From assembly GCA_003023195.1 (NCBI GenBank), contig PXRX01000037.1, positions 21,366-62,044 on the forward strand: 40,679 bases of DNA, given 5' to 3'. The stretch is from Halobacteriales archaeon QS_8_69_26 (GTDB lineage Archaea; Halobacteriota; Halobacteria; Halobacteriales; SW-7-71-33). Positions within the stretch are counted from its first letter, which is position 1, and each line of letters opens with the position of its first letter. Shown here piece after piece: positions 7,526-16,578 of the stretch. Under the pieces are notes generated by a model. That model was not told the DNA's origin. It made no database searches and saw only the letters and a program-made list of their open reading frames with translations. Both the position numbers and the translations under genes were made by a program.

Positions 7526-8824
7526 ATGAGTACACTCGGCGTGTCCGGCGGGCGGGTGCTCCGCCCGGACGGGAGCGTAACGCGGGCGGACGTGCTGGCG
7601 GACCGGGAGTCGGGGCGGATCCTCGCCGTCGAGGAGGGCGTGGCCGACGGGGCCGACGAACGCCTCGACGCCTCCGGTGGGATCGTGATCCCCGGACTGG
7701 TCAACGCCCACAGTCACGTCGCGATGACCCTGTTGCGGGGCTACTCGGACGACAAGCCCCTCGACCGGTGGCTCAGGGAGGACGTCTGGCCGGTCGAGGG
7801 CGAACTCGGCCCCGAGGACGTTCGCGCCGGCACGGAACTCGGGATAGCGGAGATGGTCAGGGCCGGCGTGACTGGGGTCGTCGACATGTACTTCCACGTC
7901 GACGAGGTGGCCGCGGCCGTCGAGGCGGCGGGCCTCCGGGCGCGACTCGGCTACGGCGTCGTCACCGTCGGGAAGGACGACGAGTGCGTCGAGTCGGAAC
8001 TCGAACGGACCCGCGAGGTCGCCGCCGAGTACGACGGTGCCGCCGACGGCCGGATCCGGACGGCGGTGATGCCCCACTCGCTCACCACCGTCGACGCCGA
8101 GTCACTGGACCGCTGCGTCGCGGCCGCCCGCGACCTGGACGTGCCACTGCACTTCCACGCCAACGAGACGACGGACGAGGTGGACCCCGTCGTCGAGGAG
8201 CGGGGGATCCGCCCGCTGGAGTACGCCGACGACCTCGGGATGCTGACCGAGACGGACTTCCTCGCCCACGGGGTCCACGTCGACGACCGGGAGATCGAGG
8301 TGCTGGCCGACCGGGGGACCGCGGTGGTCCACTGCCCGGCCTCGAACATGAAACTCGCCAGCGGCGCCGCCCCGGTGCCGGCGATGCGCGAGGCCGGCGT
8401 CCGCCTCGGCCTGGGCACCGACGGCGCCGCCTCGAACAACGACCTCGACCCGTTCGACGAACTCCGGGACGCCGCCACCCTCGCGAAACACGCCGCCGGG
8501 GACGCCGCCGCGCTCCCGGCGGAGCCCGCCGTGGCGATGGCGACGGCCGGGAGCGCCGACGCCGCCGGCCTGCCAGGCGGACGGATCGCCGAGGGCGAGG
8601 CGGCCGACCTGGCTGTCGTCGACCTCGAAGCCCCCCACACCACGCCGGTCCACGACCCGGTGAGCCACCTGGCCTACGCCGTCCGCGGGAGCGACGTCCG
8701 CCACACCGTCTGTGACGGCCGGATCCTGATGCGCGACCGGGAACTCCGGACGCTGGACGAGGAGCGGGTCGTCGAGCGGGCACGCCGCCGTGCCGGCGAG
8801 GTCGCCGAGCGCGCCGGGGAGTGA
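7526..8824 (+). CDS. mtaD: MTA/SAH deaminase-type amidohydrolase
   Basis: 432 residues. It belongs to the metal-dependent amidohydrolase superfamily and most resembles 5'-methylthioadenosine/S-adenosylhomocysteine deaminases. These convert MTA, SAH or 5'-deoxyadenosine to the inosine forms in purine and methionine salvage. Metal and catalytic residues are visible: HxH at 62/64 (NAHSH), the HFHANE motif around 209-214, the LAHGVH motif at 246-251 and Asp299 in GTDGAASNN. The ATG at 7526 follows a core promoter about 25 bp upstream. The C-terminal beta domain with ADLAVVDL is complete. Substrate choice within the family cannot be fixed from sequence. It is divergent from the SpoIIM-family gene. 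Confidence 0.88.
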   Translation: MSTLGVSGGRVLRPDGSVTRADVLADRESGRILAVEEGVADGADERLDASGGIVIPGLVNAHSHVAMTLLRGYSDDKPLDRWLREDVWPVEGELGPEDVRAGTELGIAEMVRAGVTGVVDMYFHVDEVAAAVEAAGLRARLGYGVVTVGKDDECVESELERTREVAAEYDGAADGRIRTAVMPHSLTTVDAESLDRCVAAARDLDVPLHFHANETTDEVDPVVEERGIRPLEYADDLGMLTETDFLAHGVHVDDREIEVLADRGTAVVHCPASNMKLASGAAPVPAMREAGVRLGLGTDGAASNNDLDPFDELRDAATLAKHAAGDAAALPAEPAVAMATAGSADAAGLPGGRIAEGEAADLAVVDLEAPHTTPVHDPVSHLAYAVRGSDVRHTVCDGRILMRDRELRTLDEERVVERARRRAGEVAERAGE

Positions 8825-9147
8825 TGATCGGACCGGCAGTCGATCGGTCACACCGCGAGGAACCGAAGAGCGCCGAGAGGGCTACAGCAGCGGTACAGTA
8901 AAGTGAGCGGACGACCAGTCAGGATGGACGACAGTTCGGTTTCGGGTTTGCGATAGGTGGATAGTGCATGTCCTCAACTTTGGGACCATCGCTATGACAT
9001 GAATTCAAGCCGGTGCGTTGATTTCGCTGAGATTCGCTACCGTTGCCGGTGAGTTGGTCTATCTGTGGTGATACTCAGCATCCTCTCGCTTCAAAATATC
9101 TTATAAAAACATGGGTATACACCGTCTTATAAATTATACACAAGCCA
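8825..9147. other. A/T-rich intergenic segment, no gene seen
   Basis: About 320 bp between the amidohydrolase and the lipoprotein. Base composition falls sharply after about 8990 and becomes A/T-rich around 9090-9140. A TACAGTAAAG half site of the palindrome described at 1953 occurs at 8894-8903. I find no convincing reading frame, tRNA or insertion sequence. Confidence 0.6.
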
Positions 9148-9157
9148 CTTATTATAC
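9148..9157 (+). promoter_or_regulatory. TATA box of the lipoprotein gene
   Basis: CTTATTATAC ends 18 bp before the ATG at 9175, consistent with a leaderless or nearly leaderless transcript. A second TATA-like stretch, TTATAAATTATAC, lies at 9127-9139. Confidence 0.5.
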
Positions 9158-9174
9158 GGCTATAGTTCGTGTGT

Positions 9175-9816
9175 ATGGATCGGCGTACGATACTCCGATA
9201 CGTTGGAGTCGCTTGTGGTACGATGTTTGCAGGATGTGGATCGAACACCGACCCGTCGGGTACTTCGACGGACGATGGGGGTGCCAGTGACGATACACCG
9301 ACCCAAACCTCACGGGTGAGTACGGGGACTCCCCGGTCCTCGGTACCGAGAACTACCGAACGAACGAGCGAATCTACGCCCTCGGCCATTCCGACAGTAT
9401 CTCACCCGTATCTGGAACAGTGTCCCGACACGATGGTCCGGGCACTCGGTGATCCGATTTCGATACAGGACCCGCCGGACGAGGACTTCGACGTTTCGGA
9501 CGATCCGACGAGAAGTACGATCCGCCGTTTGTGCGGGATCGAACATCGTGACGAAATCGAGCGTTCGGTAAACCAGCGTGCGTCTACCGCCTCAAACATT
9601 CGTCAGATGGTAATCAGTAGAGAAAGAGACGGCCAAACAATAGTCATGGTAGGACTCGTGTTCGACCTTCGCTTTGGAGAAGAAAGGATCCCCCCGATCG
9701 GGTTCGAGCGGTTTCGTGAAATCGTCCCGGCTTCGTTTACTGCTACTGTGAAAATAAATGGAAGAGAATATGACTGCTCCTCCCCTATTTTCGCCGACTG
9801 TTGGAAATTAAACTGA
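9175..9816 (+). CDS. Tat-type lipoprotein of unknown function in a low-GC island
   Basis: 213 residues. It opens MDRRTILRYVG with a twin Arg, then a short hydrophobic stretch and a lipobox ending FAGC near residue 21. This predicts Tat export and lipid anchoring on the outer face of the membrane. A Ser/Thr-rich linker (about 25-75) follows, then a globular part of about 140 residues. Six Cys residues are visible: the lipobox Cys, one just after the Tat motif and four in the globular part. I do not recognise the family. Codon use is clearly less GC-rich than that of its neighbours, with many A/T-ending codons, as is the flanking DNA (about 8990-9870). This suggests recent transfer. Confidence 0.8.
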   Translation: MDRRTILRYVGVACGTMFAGCGSNTDPSGTSTDDGGASDDTPTQTSRVSTGTPRSSVPRTTERTSESTPSAIPTVSHPYLEQCPDTMVRALGDPISIQDPPDEDFDVSDDPTRSTIRRLCGIEHRDEIERSVNQRASTASNIRQMVISRERDGQTIVMVGLVFDLRFGEERIPPIGFERFREIVPASFTATVKINGREYDCSSPIFADCWKLN

Positions 9817-9875
9817 TTTCTCTGATCTGCTAATTTACTACAAAAATATCTAGTATAACTCTTGAGAGCGGCCGG

Positions 9876-12173
9876 TCAGGCGGGGCTCGCTTCCTCGCTC
9901 TCGGCCTCGCCACCACCACCGCCGCCCAGTCGGCCGGGGAAGGTGAGGAGCCACAGGAGCGCCAACCCGACCCAGTAGGCGAGGGCGACGGGGACGGAGA
10001 CGATGAGCATCGTCAGGACGCCGCCGGGCAGGAAGTAGCCGGCCAGCGCGAAGATGGTGACGACGACGACCCGCCAGCGGTCGTACATGGTCTGGAACGA
10101 GATCAATCCCCCGTAGTGGAACAGGATCATGCTGACGGGGATGTCGGCCAGGACACCCACCCCGGCGGTCGTGAAGATGACCAGCCAGAAGAAGGCGTTC
10201 AGCCGGTAGGAGATGATCATCCCGTTGGGGCCGGCCGCGAGGGCGTCCTCGACGAGGAAGGAGATGATGTTGGGGGCGACGTAGAAGAACCCGAGGCCGA
10301 GACCGAGGCCGGCGGCGCCCAGCAGCGACCCGCCCCACACGAGGAAGACCCGGCGGTCGCCGCCGACGGTCAGTCCCCGTTCCTTCAGCGCGGGGTAGGC
10401 GTAGTAGAGGGTCATCGGCACCGCGAACATCGCGCCGATGATGACCGACACCTTGACCTCGAAGATCAGTTGCTCGACGGGGTGGAGCGCGATGATGTAG
10501 TTGGCCGCGCTGGGACTGGGGTCGCTCCCCTGGGCGGCGGCCTCAAGCACCGCCGGGTCGATCCGGCTGAAGAACGAGGCCTTGATCTGTCCGAGGCCGC
10601 CCTGGTAGAGCCACCAGAACGAGAGGCCCATCGTGAGCATGAACACGCCCACGATGCGGAAGGCCTTCGAGGTGAGCGACTCGGCGACGAACGCGACGTC
10701 GTAGTAGTAGCCGCCGATGTCCTCCTCGGTGGTCTCGTCCTCGGTGAACGCGTCGGCCACCCCGGCGGCCGTGCTGGTGACCACGTCCTCGTCCTCCTCC
10801 GACTCCCGGGGGAAGGTGGCCTCGGCCGTCTCCTCTTCCTGGGCGGCGTCCTCCTCGGCGGTGTCGAACCGGTCGAGGATCGCGCGCCCCTTCTCGGGGT
10901 TGCCCTCGTCGATGGCCTCCTGGGCGAGTTCGAGGGCCTCGTCCTCGGTGAGTTCCAGGAACGCCTCGGGAGGTGCCGCCCGGATCCCGTCGACGTCGAG
11001 CGTCGAGAGGTTGAGCTCCGAGAAGTCGACCTCTCCCGTTCCAGTCCCGCCCGTGCCGGACGCGCCGCCAGGGGTGGGCCGGGGTTCGACGGGGTCGTTG
11101 AGCACCTTGATCATGAACGCGAAGACCACGACGGCGACGATGGCGAGACCGCCGGCGAGGGACAGGACGGCCTCGCCCGTCGGCCCGCCGACCCCGATCA
11201 GTCCCTCGACCGACAGGGGGTCGGGCCGGACCCGGCCGGGCAGTTCGGGGAGGACGGTCTCGTTGACCCACGCGAGGCCGTCCTGGGTGACGAACGCCGC
11301 CACCCCGGCGGCCGCGAGGACGAAGACCCCGCCGAGGTAGTAGCCGGCCTCCCGGACGCTCATCGCGGTCGGGTCCGAGGCGCCGGCCCGGCGGACGTTG
11401 GTCACCAGTTTCGCCAGCCCCAGGCTGAAGACGTACAGTCCACACAGGGGGATCCCCCACATTATCTGCGTGAACGGGTCGGGCGGGGAGAACACCGCGC
11501 CGAACCCGAAGATGAGGACGACGGCGTACTTCCACTTGTCGCGGAACGTCTCGTAGGGGACCACCTCGGTGTAGGAGAGCAGACTCATCATCAGCGGCAA
11601 CTGGGCCGCGAACCCGAACGACGCCGTGAGGATGAACAGGAACTGGATGTACATCACGATGTCGTAGCTGGGTTTGATCGCGGCGTTGATCGCGTTGCTC
11701 GCCAGGAAGCTGAACATGAACGGGAAGAAGACGGCGTAGGCGTAGACCACGCCCCCGGCGAACAGCACCAGCGCGAGGAGGGCGAACGCGACGAGTTTGC
11801 CCCGCCCGACCGGTGCCGCCGCGGTGTACCCCCGCTCGCGGAGGGAGTCCCGCGAGAGGAACAGCAACACCGGCACCGCCATTATGATCCCGATGAACAG
11901 ACCGATCTTCACCTGGACGAGTATCACGTCGAACGGCGTCCGGGTGATGATGTCGACCTGCCCGACGACGGCCTCGCTCATCCGGGACTTGGTGTTGGCC
12001 CGTAGCCAGTCCCAGACGTACAGCCGCAGCATCATGATCGTCAGGACCAGTCCCATGACGAACACGATGAAGACCTTCTGGAGGTGGGTCTGGGCCGTCG
12101 AGAGCATCGCCCCGGCGGTCTCCCGCCCCTCGTTGATAGTGCGGGCGGTATCCTCGTCGATCGCCGAACTCAT
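9876..12173 (-). CDS. tatCt: Double-domain Tat translocase subunit TatCt
   Basis: 765 residues. Two TatC domains are fused in one chain: the first in about residues 25-270 (starting near THLQKVFIVF), the second in about 500-745. An acidic cytoplasmic linker rich in Asp/Glu and two extra hydrophobic helices lie between, giving roughly 14 membrane segments. Tandem-fused TatC is a haloarchaeal hallmark. Haloarchaea send much of their secretome through Tat, and tatCt is essential in species tested. The N-terminus MSSAIDEDTARTINEGRE matches the family. It is divergent from tatCo across a 136-bp gap, so the two genes probably share a regulatory region. The small TatA component is not in this window. 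Confidence 0.93.
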   Translation of the reverse strand: MSSAIDEDTARTINEGRETAGAMLSTAQTHLQKVFIVFVMGLVLTIMMLRLYVWDWLRANTKSRMSEAVVGQVDIITRTPFDVILVQVKIGLFIGIIMAVPVLLFLSRDSLRERGYTAAAPVGRGKLVAFALLALVLFAGGVVYAYAVFFPFMFSFLASNAINAAIKPSYDIVMYIQFLFILTASFGFAAQLPLMMSLLSYTEVVPYETFRDKWKYAVVLIFGFGAVFSPPDPFTQIMWGIPLCGLYVFSLGLAKLVTNVRRAGASDPTAMSVREAGYYLGGVFVLAAAGVAAFVTQDGLAWVNETVLPELPGRVRPDPLSVEGLIGVGGPTGEAVLSLAGGLAIVAVVVFAFMIKVLNDPVEPRPTPGGASGTGGTGTGEVDFSELNLSTLDVDGIRAAPPEAFLELTEDEALELAQEAIDEGNPEKGRAILDRFDTAEEDAAQEEETAEATFPRESEEDEDVVTSTAAGVADAFTEDETTEEDIGGYYYDVAFVAESLTSKAFRIVGVFMLTMGLSFWWLYQGGLGQIKASFFSRIDPAVLEAAAQGSDPSPSAANYIIALHPVEQLIFEVKVSVIIGAMFAVPMTLYYAYPALKERGLTVGGDRRVFLVWGGSLLGAAGLGLGLGFFYVAPNIISFLVEDALAAGPNGMIISYRLNAFFWLVIFTTAGVGVLADIPVSMILFHYGGLISFQTMYDRWRVVVVTIFALAGYFLPGGVLTMLIVSVPVALAYWVGLALLWLLTFPGRLGGGGGGEAESEEASPA

Positions 12174-12277
12174 CGATCCCCCGTTACCCGTTCGGTCACA
12201 TCAATCTTCTTCTCCCGACCCGCCCGTAATTACCCGGCCGTCGCCGGGACCGGGCCGACGACCGGGGAGAAAAAGGA

Positions 12278-12285
12278 CTATAACC
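12278..12285 (+). promoter_or_regulatory. TATA box of tatCo
   Basis: ACTATAAC lies 25-32 bp before the ATG at 12310, supporting that distant start and hence the reality of the long N-terminal extension. Confidence 0.55.
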
Positions 12286-12309
12286 GGGCGCCCGCTATGG
12301 CTCCCCAGT

Positions 12310-13902
12310 ATGCCGGACGAGTCGGAGGACCCGAGTCGGGACAGCGACGGGGAGCGGGAGGGCGACCCCGCCGTCGCCTCCGACGACGCCGGCGACTCAC
12401 GGGAGCCGACGAACGCCCCCGGGGATCCGGAAGCCTCGACCGACGGGGGCGACGCCGTCGACCCCGGGGATCCGGAAACCACGACCGACGGCGGTGACGC
12501 CGTGGATCCCGCCTCGACCGACGGCGACGACGAGGGGTCCGACTCCGACGGAACGGACGAGGCAGACGTCGGCGGGGACGGGGCCGGCGGCCTCCAGAAG
12601 GTGGAACGGGGGTCCGAACCGGAACCGGCCGAACCACGCGAGGACGACGCTCCCGATGCCGACGCCGAGCCTCCCGATGCCGACGACGGATCCGGCGAGG
12701 ACGGTACGGAAGCCGCGTCCGACGACGGATCCGGGATGGTAGGCGACACGGCCGCCGACCTCGACGACGGATCCGGAGACGGGAGCGACGACCCGGGGAG
12801 CCGTGGGGACGGAACGGTTCCGGAGAGCAACGTGACGTTCGACGAGGACGAACTGGCCGACCCGGTCGCCGACCCGGACGTCGACGTGGCCGACGTCGGC
12901 GACGGCGCACCGGTCGGGCCGAGACCCGCCGACCCCGAGGATCCCGAGAAAGGGCCGCCGGTCGGGCCGAGACCCGCCGACCCCGAGGATCCCGAGGGAG
13001 GGCCGCCGGTCGGGCCGAGACCCGCCGAACCGGACGAGGAGGAGCCGGGGCCGCCAGGACCGGAAGAGGGGCCGCAACCGGCGGAACCCGACGACGGCCC
13101 GCCGGGACCGGGACCGGACGACGCCTCGCCCGAGGACCCGGACGAACCGGACGAGGCGACCTTCGGTCCCCCGCCGGACGGGCCGCCCGACGACGAGGAG
13201 ATGCCCCTGGCCGACCACATCGAGGAGATGGTCAGCCGCCTCGGGGTCGTCGCCGTCGCCGTCGCCGCCGCGACGGCGCTCGCGTTCCCCCTCGCCGAGG
13301 ACGTGCTGGTGGTGATGTGGTACGACACCCTCCCGGCGGCGGCCTCCGACCCGCACGTCTACGGCCCCCTGGAGAAGATCCTCGCCGAGATCAAGGTCGC
13401 CAGCCTCGCCGGCATCCTCGTCGCCCTCCCGGTACTGGTCTACCAGTCGTACCTGTTCATGCGCCCGGGCCTGTACCCGCGGGAGCGCAAGTACTACCTG
13501 GCGGCGGTACCCACCAGCCTCGTCCTCGGGACCATCGGGATGGCGTTCGCGTACTTCCTCGTACTCCCGGCGCTGTTCCAGTACTTCGTCTACTACTCCG
13601 AGAGCGGGGTCGACCGGTTGGCGTTCGGTCTCCGGGTCACCTTCGACCTGATCGTCGCCATGCTCGGAGCCTTCGCCGTCGTCTTCCAGATCCCCCTGCT
13701 GATCATGCTGGCGATCATGATGGGCGTGACCAGTCGCCAGTGGCTGGAGAACCGACGGATCTACTTCTGGGGCGGGTTCGTCGGCGTCGGCTTCCTGATG
13801 GGCGGGGCCGACCTCACCGGCATGGCACCGATCATCATCGGTGCGACCATGATCGGCCTGTTCGAGGGCACGCTCCTGCTGTTGCGCTGGACCGACAGTT
13901 GA
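12310..13902 (+). CDS. tatCo: Tat translocase subunit TatCo with long acidic N-terminal extension
   Basis: 530 residues. A single TatC domain starts at about residue 298 (MPLADHIEEMVSRLG) and has six predicted helices. It contains the conserved FMRPGLYPRERKYY loop and FxxQIPLL region. It is the membrane receptor for twin-arginine signal peptides. The first 297 residues are an acidic, Pro/Gly/Asp-rich extension with no predicted fold. Near its end are three copies of a 16-residue PPVGPRPADPEDPE unit (about 12906-13050). The start at 12310 is supported by a TATA box 25-32 bp upstream. If translation began instead at the ATG at 13201, only the TatC core would be made. The two tatC genes are adjacent and divergent, as in other haloarchaea. 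Confidence 0.88.
   Translation: MPDESEDPSRDSDGEREGDPAVASDDAGDSREPTNAPGDPEASTDGGDAVDPGDPETTTDGGDAVDPASTDGDDEGSDSDGTDEADVGGDGAGGLQKVERGSEPEPAEPREDDAPDADAEPPDADDGSGEDGTEAASDDGSGMVGDTAADLDDGSGDGSDDPGSRGDGTVPESNVTFDEDELADPVADPDVDVADVGDGAPVGPRPADPEDPEKGPPVGPRPADPEDPEGGPPVGPRPAEPDEEEPGPPGPEEGPQPAEPDDGPPGPGPDDASPEDPDEPDEATFGPPPDGPPDDEEMPLADHIEEMVSRLGVVAVAVAAATALAFPLAEDVLVVMWYDTLPAAASDPHVYGPLEKILAEIKVASLAGILVALPVLVYQSYLFMRPGLYPRERKYYLAAVPTSLVLGTIGMAFAYFLVLPALFQYFVYYSESGVDRLAFGLRVTFDLIVAMLGAFAVVFQIPLLIMLAIMMGVTSRQWLENRRIYFWGGFVGVGFLMGGADLTGMAPIIIGATMIGLFEGTLLLLRWTDS
12906..13050 (+). repeat. 48-bp in-frame repeat in tatCo
   Basis: Three 48-bp units encode PPVGPRPADPEDPExG in the extension. The first two are almost identical in DNA and the third has diverged after the GPRPAEP part. 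Confidence 0.8.
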
Positions 13903-14005
13903 TCCCTCGGTCGGGCACCTCCCGATCGCCCCGAGTCCTCGCCGGTCGGGGCGACGAGACCGGATCGGACGAGTTAACCCCGCCGACGGCCACGCTCGTG
14001 CCAAG

Positions 14006-15592
14006 ATGAAGGTACTCGTGACGAACCCCATCGCGGAGGCCGGGCTCGACCGCCTCCGCGAGGCGGGTCACGAGGTGGTGACCGACTACGAGAGCACGGG
14101 CGACGACCTGCTTGCGGCGGTGGCGGACGCCCACGGCCTGATCGTCCGCTCCGGGACCGAGGTCAGCCGCGAGGTGTTCGAGGCCGCCGAGGAACTGGTG
14201 ATCGTCGGGCGGGCGGGGATCGGGGTGGACAACATCGACCTCGACGCCGCCACCGAACACGGGGTGGTCGTCGCCAACGCCCCGGAGGGGAACGTCCGGG
14301 CGGCCGCCGAGCACACCGTGGCGATGACCTTCGCCGCGGCGCGGTCGATCCCCCAGGCTCACGCCCGCCTGACGGCCGGCGAGTGGGCCAAGGGCGAGTT
14401 CCTGGGAACCGAGGTGGGCGACAAGACCCTCGGGGTCGTCGGCCTGGGTCGCGTCGGCCAGGAGGTGGCGAAGAAACTCGACTCGCTGGGGACCGACGTG
14501 GTCGCCTACGACCCCTACATCAGCGAGGAGCGGGCCGACCAGATCGGTGCCCGCCTCGTCGACCTGGACGAGTGTCTCGACGCGGCGGACTTCCTCTCGG
14601 TGCACACGCCCCTGACTCCCGAGACCGAGGGGCTGATCGGCGAGGCGGAACTCGCCCAGCTGGAGGGCGGGTACCTGATCAACTGTGCCCGGGGCGGCGT
14701 GGTCGACGAACCGGCGCTGGCCGAAGCCGTCGGGGACGGGATCCTCCGTGGGGCGGCGGTGGACGTCTTCGCCGAGGAGCCGGTCGACCCGGACAACCCG
14801 CTGTTGTCCGTCGAGGACGTCGTCGTCACCCCGCACCTCGGGGCGTCGACGGAGGCCGCACAGGAGAACGTCGCCGTCTCGACGGCCGAGCAGGTCGTCG
14901 CGGCCCTGGCGTCGGAGCCGGTCCCGAACGCGCTGAACGCGCCGTCGGTCGACGAGACCGCCTACCCCCGGATCCGCCCGTACATCGACCTGGTCTCGAC
15001 GATGGGGAAGGTCGCCACGCAGCTCCTGGACGGTCGGGTGGAGCGCGTCGAGATCAGCTACCAGGGTGAGATCGCCGACGAGGACCTGGACCTGGTGACC
15101 GCCTCGGCGCTCCAGGGGGTCTTCGAACCGCTGGAGTGGCAGGTCAACGCCGTCAACGCCCTGCGGATCGCCGAGGAGCGCGGCGTCGAGGTCACCGAGT
15201 CGAAGACCCGCACCAGCGAGGACTTCCGGTCGCTGGTCACCGTGACCGTCGGCGCCGACGGGACCGAGATCCCCGTCGCCGGCACGCTCTTCCAGGGGGA
15301 CGAGCCGCGGATCGTGCTGGTCGACGGCTACCGGGTCGACGCCATCCCCAGCGGGCGGATGCTGGTCGTCCGCAACTACGACGAACCCGGCGTCATCGGG
15401 CTGATCGGCACCGTCCTCGGCGACCACGGCGTCAACATCGCGGGAATGTTCAACGCCCGCGGGACCATCGGCGGCGAGGCCCTGACCGTCTACAACCTCG
15501 ACGACCCGGTCCCCGACGAGGCCCGCGAGCGTCTGGCCGAGGACGACCGGATCATCGAGACCAGGTTCATCACGCTCGGCGAGGACGACTGA
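14006..15592 (+). CDS. serA: D-3-phosphoglycerate dehydrogenase
   Basis: 528 residues, the full long form. It oxidises 3-phosphoglycerate with NAD in the first step of serine synthesis. The NAD-binding GLGRVG is at 146-151. Catalytic residues fall in CARGGVVDE (Arg229), FAEEP (Glu near 257) and TPHLGAST (His277). After the dehydrogenase domain comes an ASB (allosteric substrate-binding) domain (about 315-450). A C-terminal ACT domain (about 455-528, NYDEPGVIGLIGTVLGDHG) follows; in the family it mediates feedback by serine. Core promoter GAGTTAACCC at 13971 precedes the ATG by about 30 bp. It is transcribed as a single gene. Confidence 0.96.
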   Translation: MKVLVTNPIAEAGLDRLREAGHEVVTDYESTGDDLLAAVADAHGLIVRSGTEVSREVFEAAEELVIVGRAGIGVDNIDLDAATEHGVVVANAPEGNVRAAAEHTVAMTFAAARSIPQAHARLTAGEWAKGEFLGTEVGDKTLGVVGLGRVGQEVAKKLDSLGTDVVAYDPYISEERADQIGARLVDLDECLDAADFLSVHTPLTPETEGLIGEAELAQLEGGYLINCARGGVVDEPALAEAVGDGILRGAAVDVFAEEPVDPDNPLLSVEDVVVTPHLGASTEAAQENVAVSTAEQVVAALASEPVPNALNAPSVDETAYPRIRPYIDLVSTMGKVATQLLDGRVERVEISYQGEIADEDLDLVTASALQGVFEPLEWQVNAVNALRIAEERGVEVTESKTRTSEDFRSLVTVTVGADGTEIPVAGTLFQGDEPRIVLVDGYRVDAIPSGRMLVVRNYDEPGVIGLIGTVLGDHGVNIAGMFNARGTIGGEALTVYNLDDPVPDEARERLAEDDRIIETRFITLGEDD

Positions 15593-15614
15593 CCCCGTCG
15601 GCGGGAGCGGTCGG

Positions 15615-15700
15615 TCCGCCGGGTTCGGACCGGGGAGGCGACCGATCCGCCGGGTTCGGACCGGGGAGGCGACCGATCCGCCGGGTTCGGACCGGCGACG
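15615..15700. repeat. 31-bp intergenic tandem repeat, nearly three copies
   Basis: Units begin at 15615, 15646 and 15677 with TCCGCCGGGTTCGGACCGG; copies one and two differ at a single region. They fill most of the gap between serA and the following membrane protein gene. Confidence 0.85.
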
Positions 15701-15730
15701 GCGTGGTCACCCGGGCACGTATCACCGACG

Positions 15731-15740
15731 TTTTTTATGC
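15731..15740 (+). promoter_or_regulatory. TATA box of the DUF4013-like gene
   Basis: TTTTTTATGC lies 22-31 bp before the ATG at 15762. Confidence 0.5.
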
Positions 15741-15761
15741 TGGGGTGGGTGGCCGCAAACG

Positions 15762-16511
15762 ATGATCGGTGACGCACTCGAGTACCCGCGGCGCGGGGAG
15801 AACTGGCTGGAACGACTCGGGATCGGGGGCGGCCTGCTGTTCCTGAGTTTCATCATCCCGCTCCTCCCGCAACTGGTCGTGCTCGGACACGCGAAGCGCG
15901 TCGCCGCCGGGACGGTCGCCGGCGAGCGGGTTCCCCCGGAGTTCGGCGACTGGGAGGGCCTGTTCTTCGACGGCCTGCTGTTCTACGCCGTCACCCTGGT
16001 GTACACCATCGTCCCGACGATACTGCTCTCCGTCGTCGGGTTCGTGGCGTGGTTCCTGTTCATCGTCCTGTTCGGAGCCGTCGGGGCCGCCGGGGGCGGG
16101 AAGGCCGCCGGCGTGTTCGGGCTCCTCGGCACCCTCGGGTTCGTGGTCCTGTTCGGGGTGTTCACCCTCGCGTTCACCGCCATCTACTACTTCGTCCCCG
16201 CGGCACTCGTCCACTTCTCGGTCGAGGACGACATCGGGGCCGCCTTCGACGTGAGCACGGTCAAGCGACTGAGCTTCGACGGACGGTACTTCCGGGCGTG
16301 GCTGGCGGCGTTCGGGATCGGGATCGGTGCCTCGGTGGCCACGACGATACTGGCGGTCACCATCGTCGGCCTCCTGGCGGTCCCGTTCCTCCAGTTCTTC
16401 GTCCAGATGGCCGTCTTCCGCATCTTCGGGGACGCGTACGCCGACGTCATGGACGCCGGGCCGGGCACCGACCCCGTCGCGACCCCGGGCGCGGCCGCGG
16501 ACCGGTACTGA
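15762..16511 (+). CDS. DUF4013-like polytopic membrane protein
   Basis: 249 residues with about five to six hydrophobic helices. The N-terminal pattern (DALEYPRRGENWLERLGIGG ... LPQLVVLGHAKRVAAG) and the later VPAALVHFSVEDDIGAAFD segment match the DUF4013 family common in haloarchaea and methanogens. It has no assigned function. The family often occurs alone, as here. The ATG at 15762 has a TATA box at leaderless distance. The C-terminal 15 residues are low-complexity. Confidence 0.8.
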   Translation: MIGDALEYPRRGENWLERLGIGGGLLFLSFIIPLLPQLVVLGHAKRVAAGTVAGERVPPEFGDWEGLFFDGLLFYAVTLVYTIVPTILLSVVGFVAWFLFIVLFGAVGAAGGGKAAGVFGLLGTLGFVVLFGVFTLAFTAIYYFVPAALVHFSVEDDIGAAFDVSTVKRLSFDGRYFRAWLAAFGIGIGASVATTILAVTIVGLLAVPFLQFFVQMAVFRIFGDAYADVMDAGPGTDPVATPGAAADRY

Positions 16512-16578
16512 TCTCCCTTCGCGTCGCGAACCGTTTCGCGATCCCCCTTCGAGCCCTTCCCGACGTACTCCTCGCCGA

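Noticed and set aside
8930..9080. Possible transposase end downstream of the amidohydrolase
   Set aside because: Composition is odd but neither strand gives a recognisable transposase motif or inverted-repeat pair.
10116..12005. 629-codon open frame on the plus strand opposite tatCt
   Set aside because: Composition (Asp/Glu/Gly/His-rich without structure) is the mirror of the TatC codons; tatCt is unambiguous.
12397..14031. Long minus-strand frame opposite tatCo
   Set aside because: Antisense shadow of the TatC gene and its repetitive extension; no recognisable domain.
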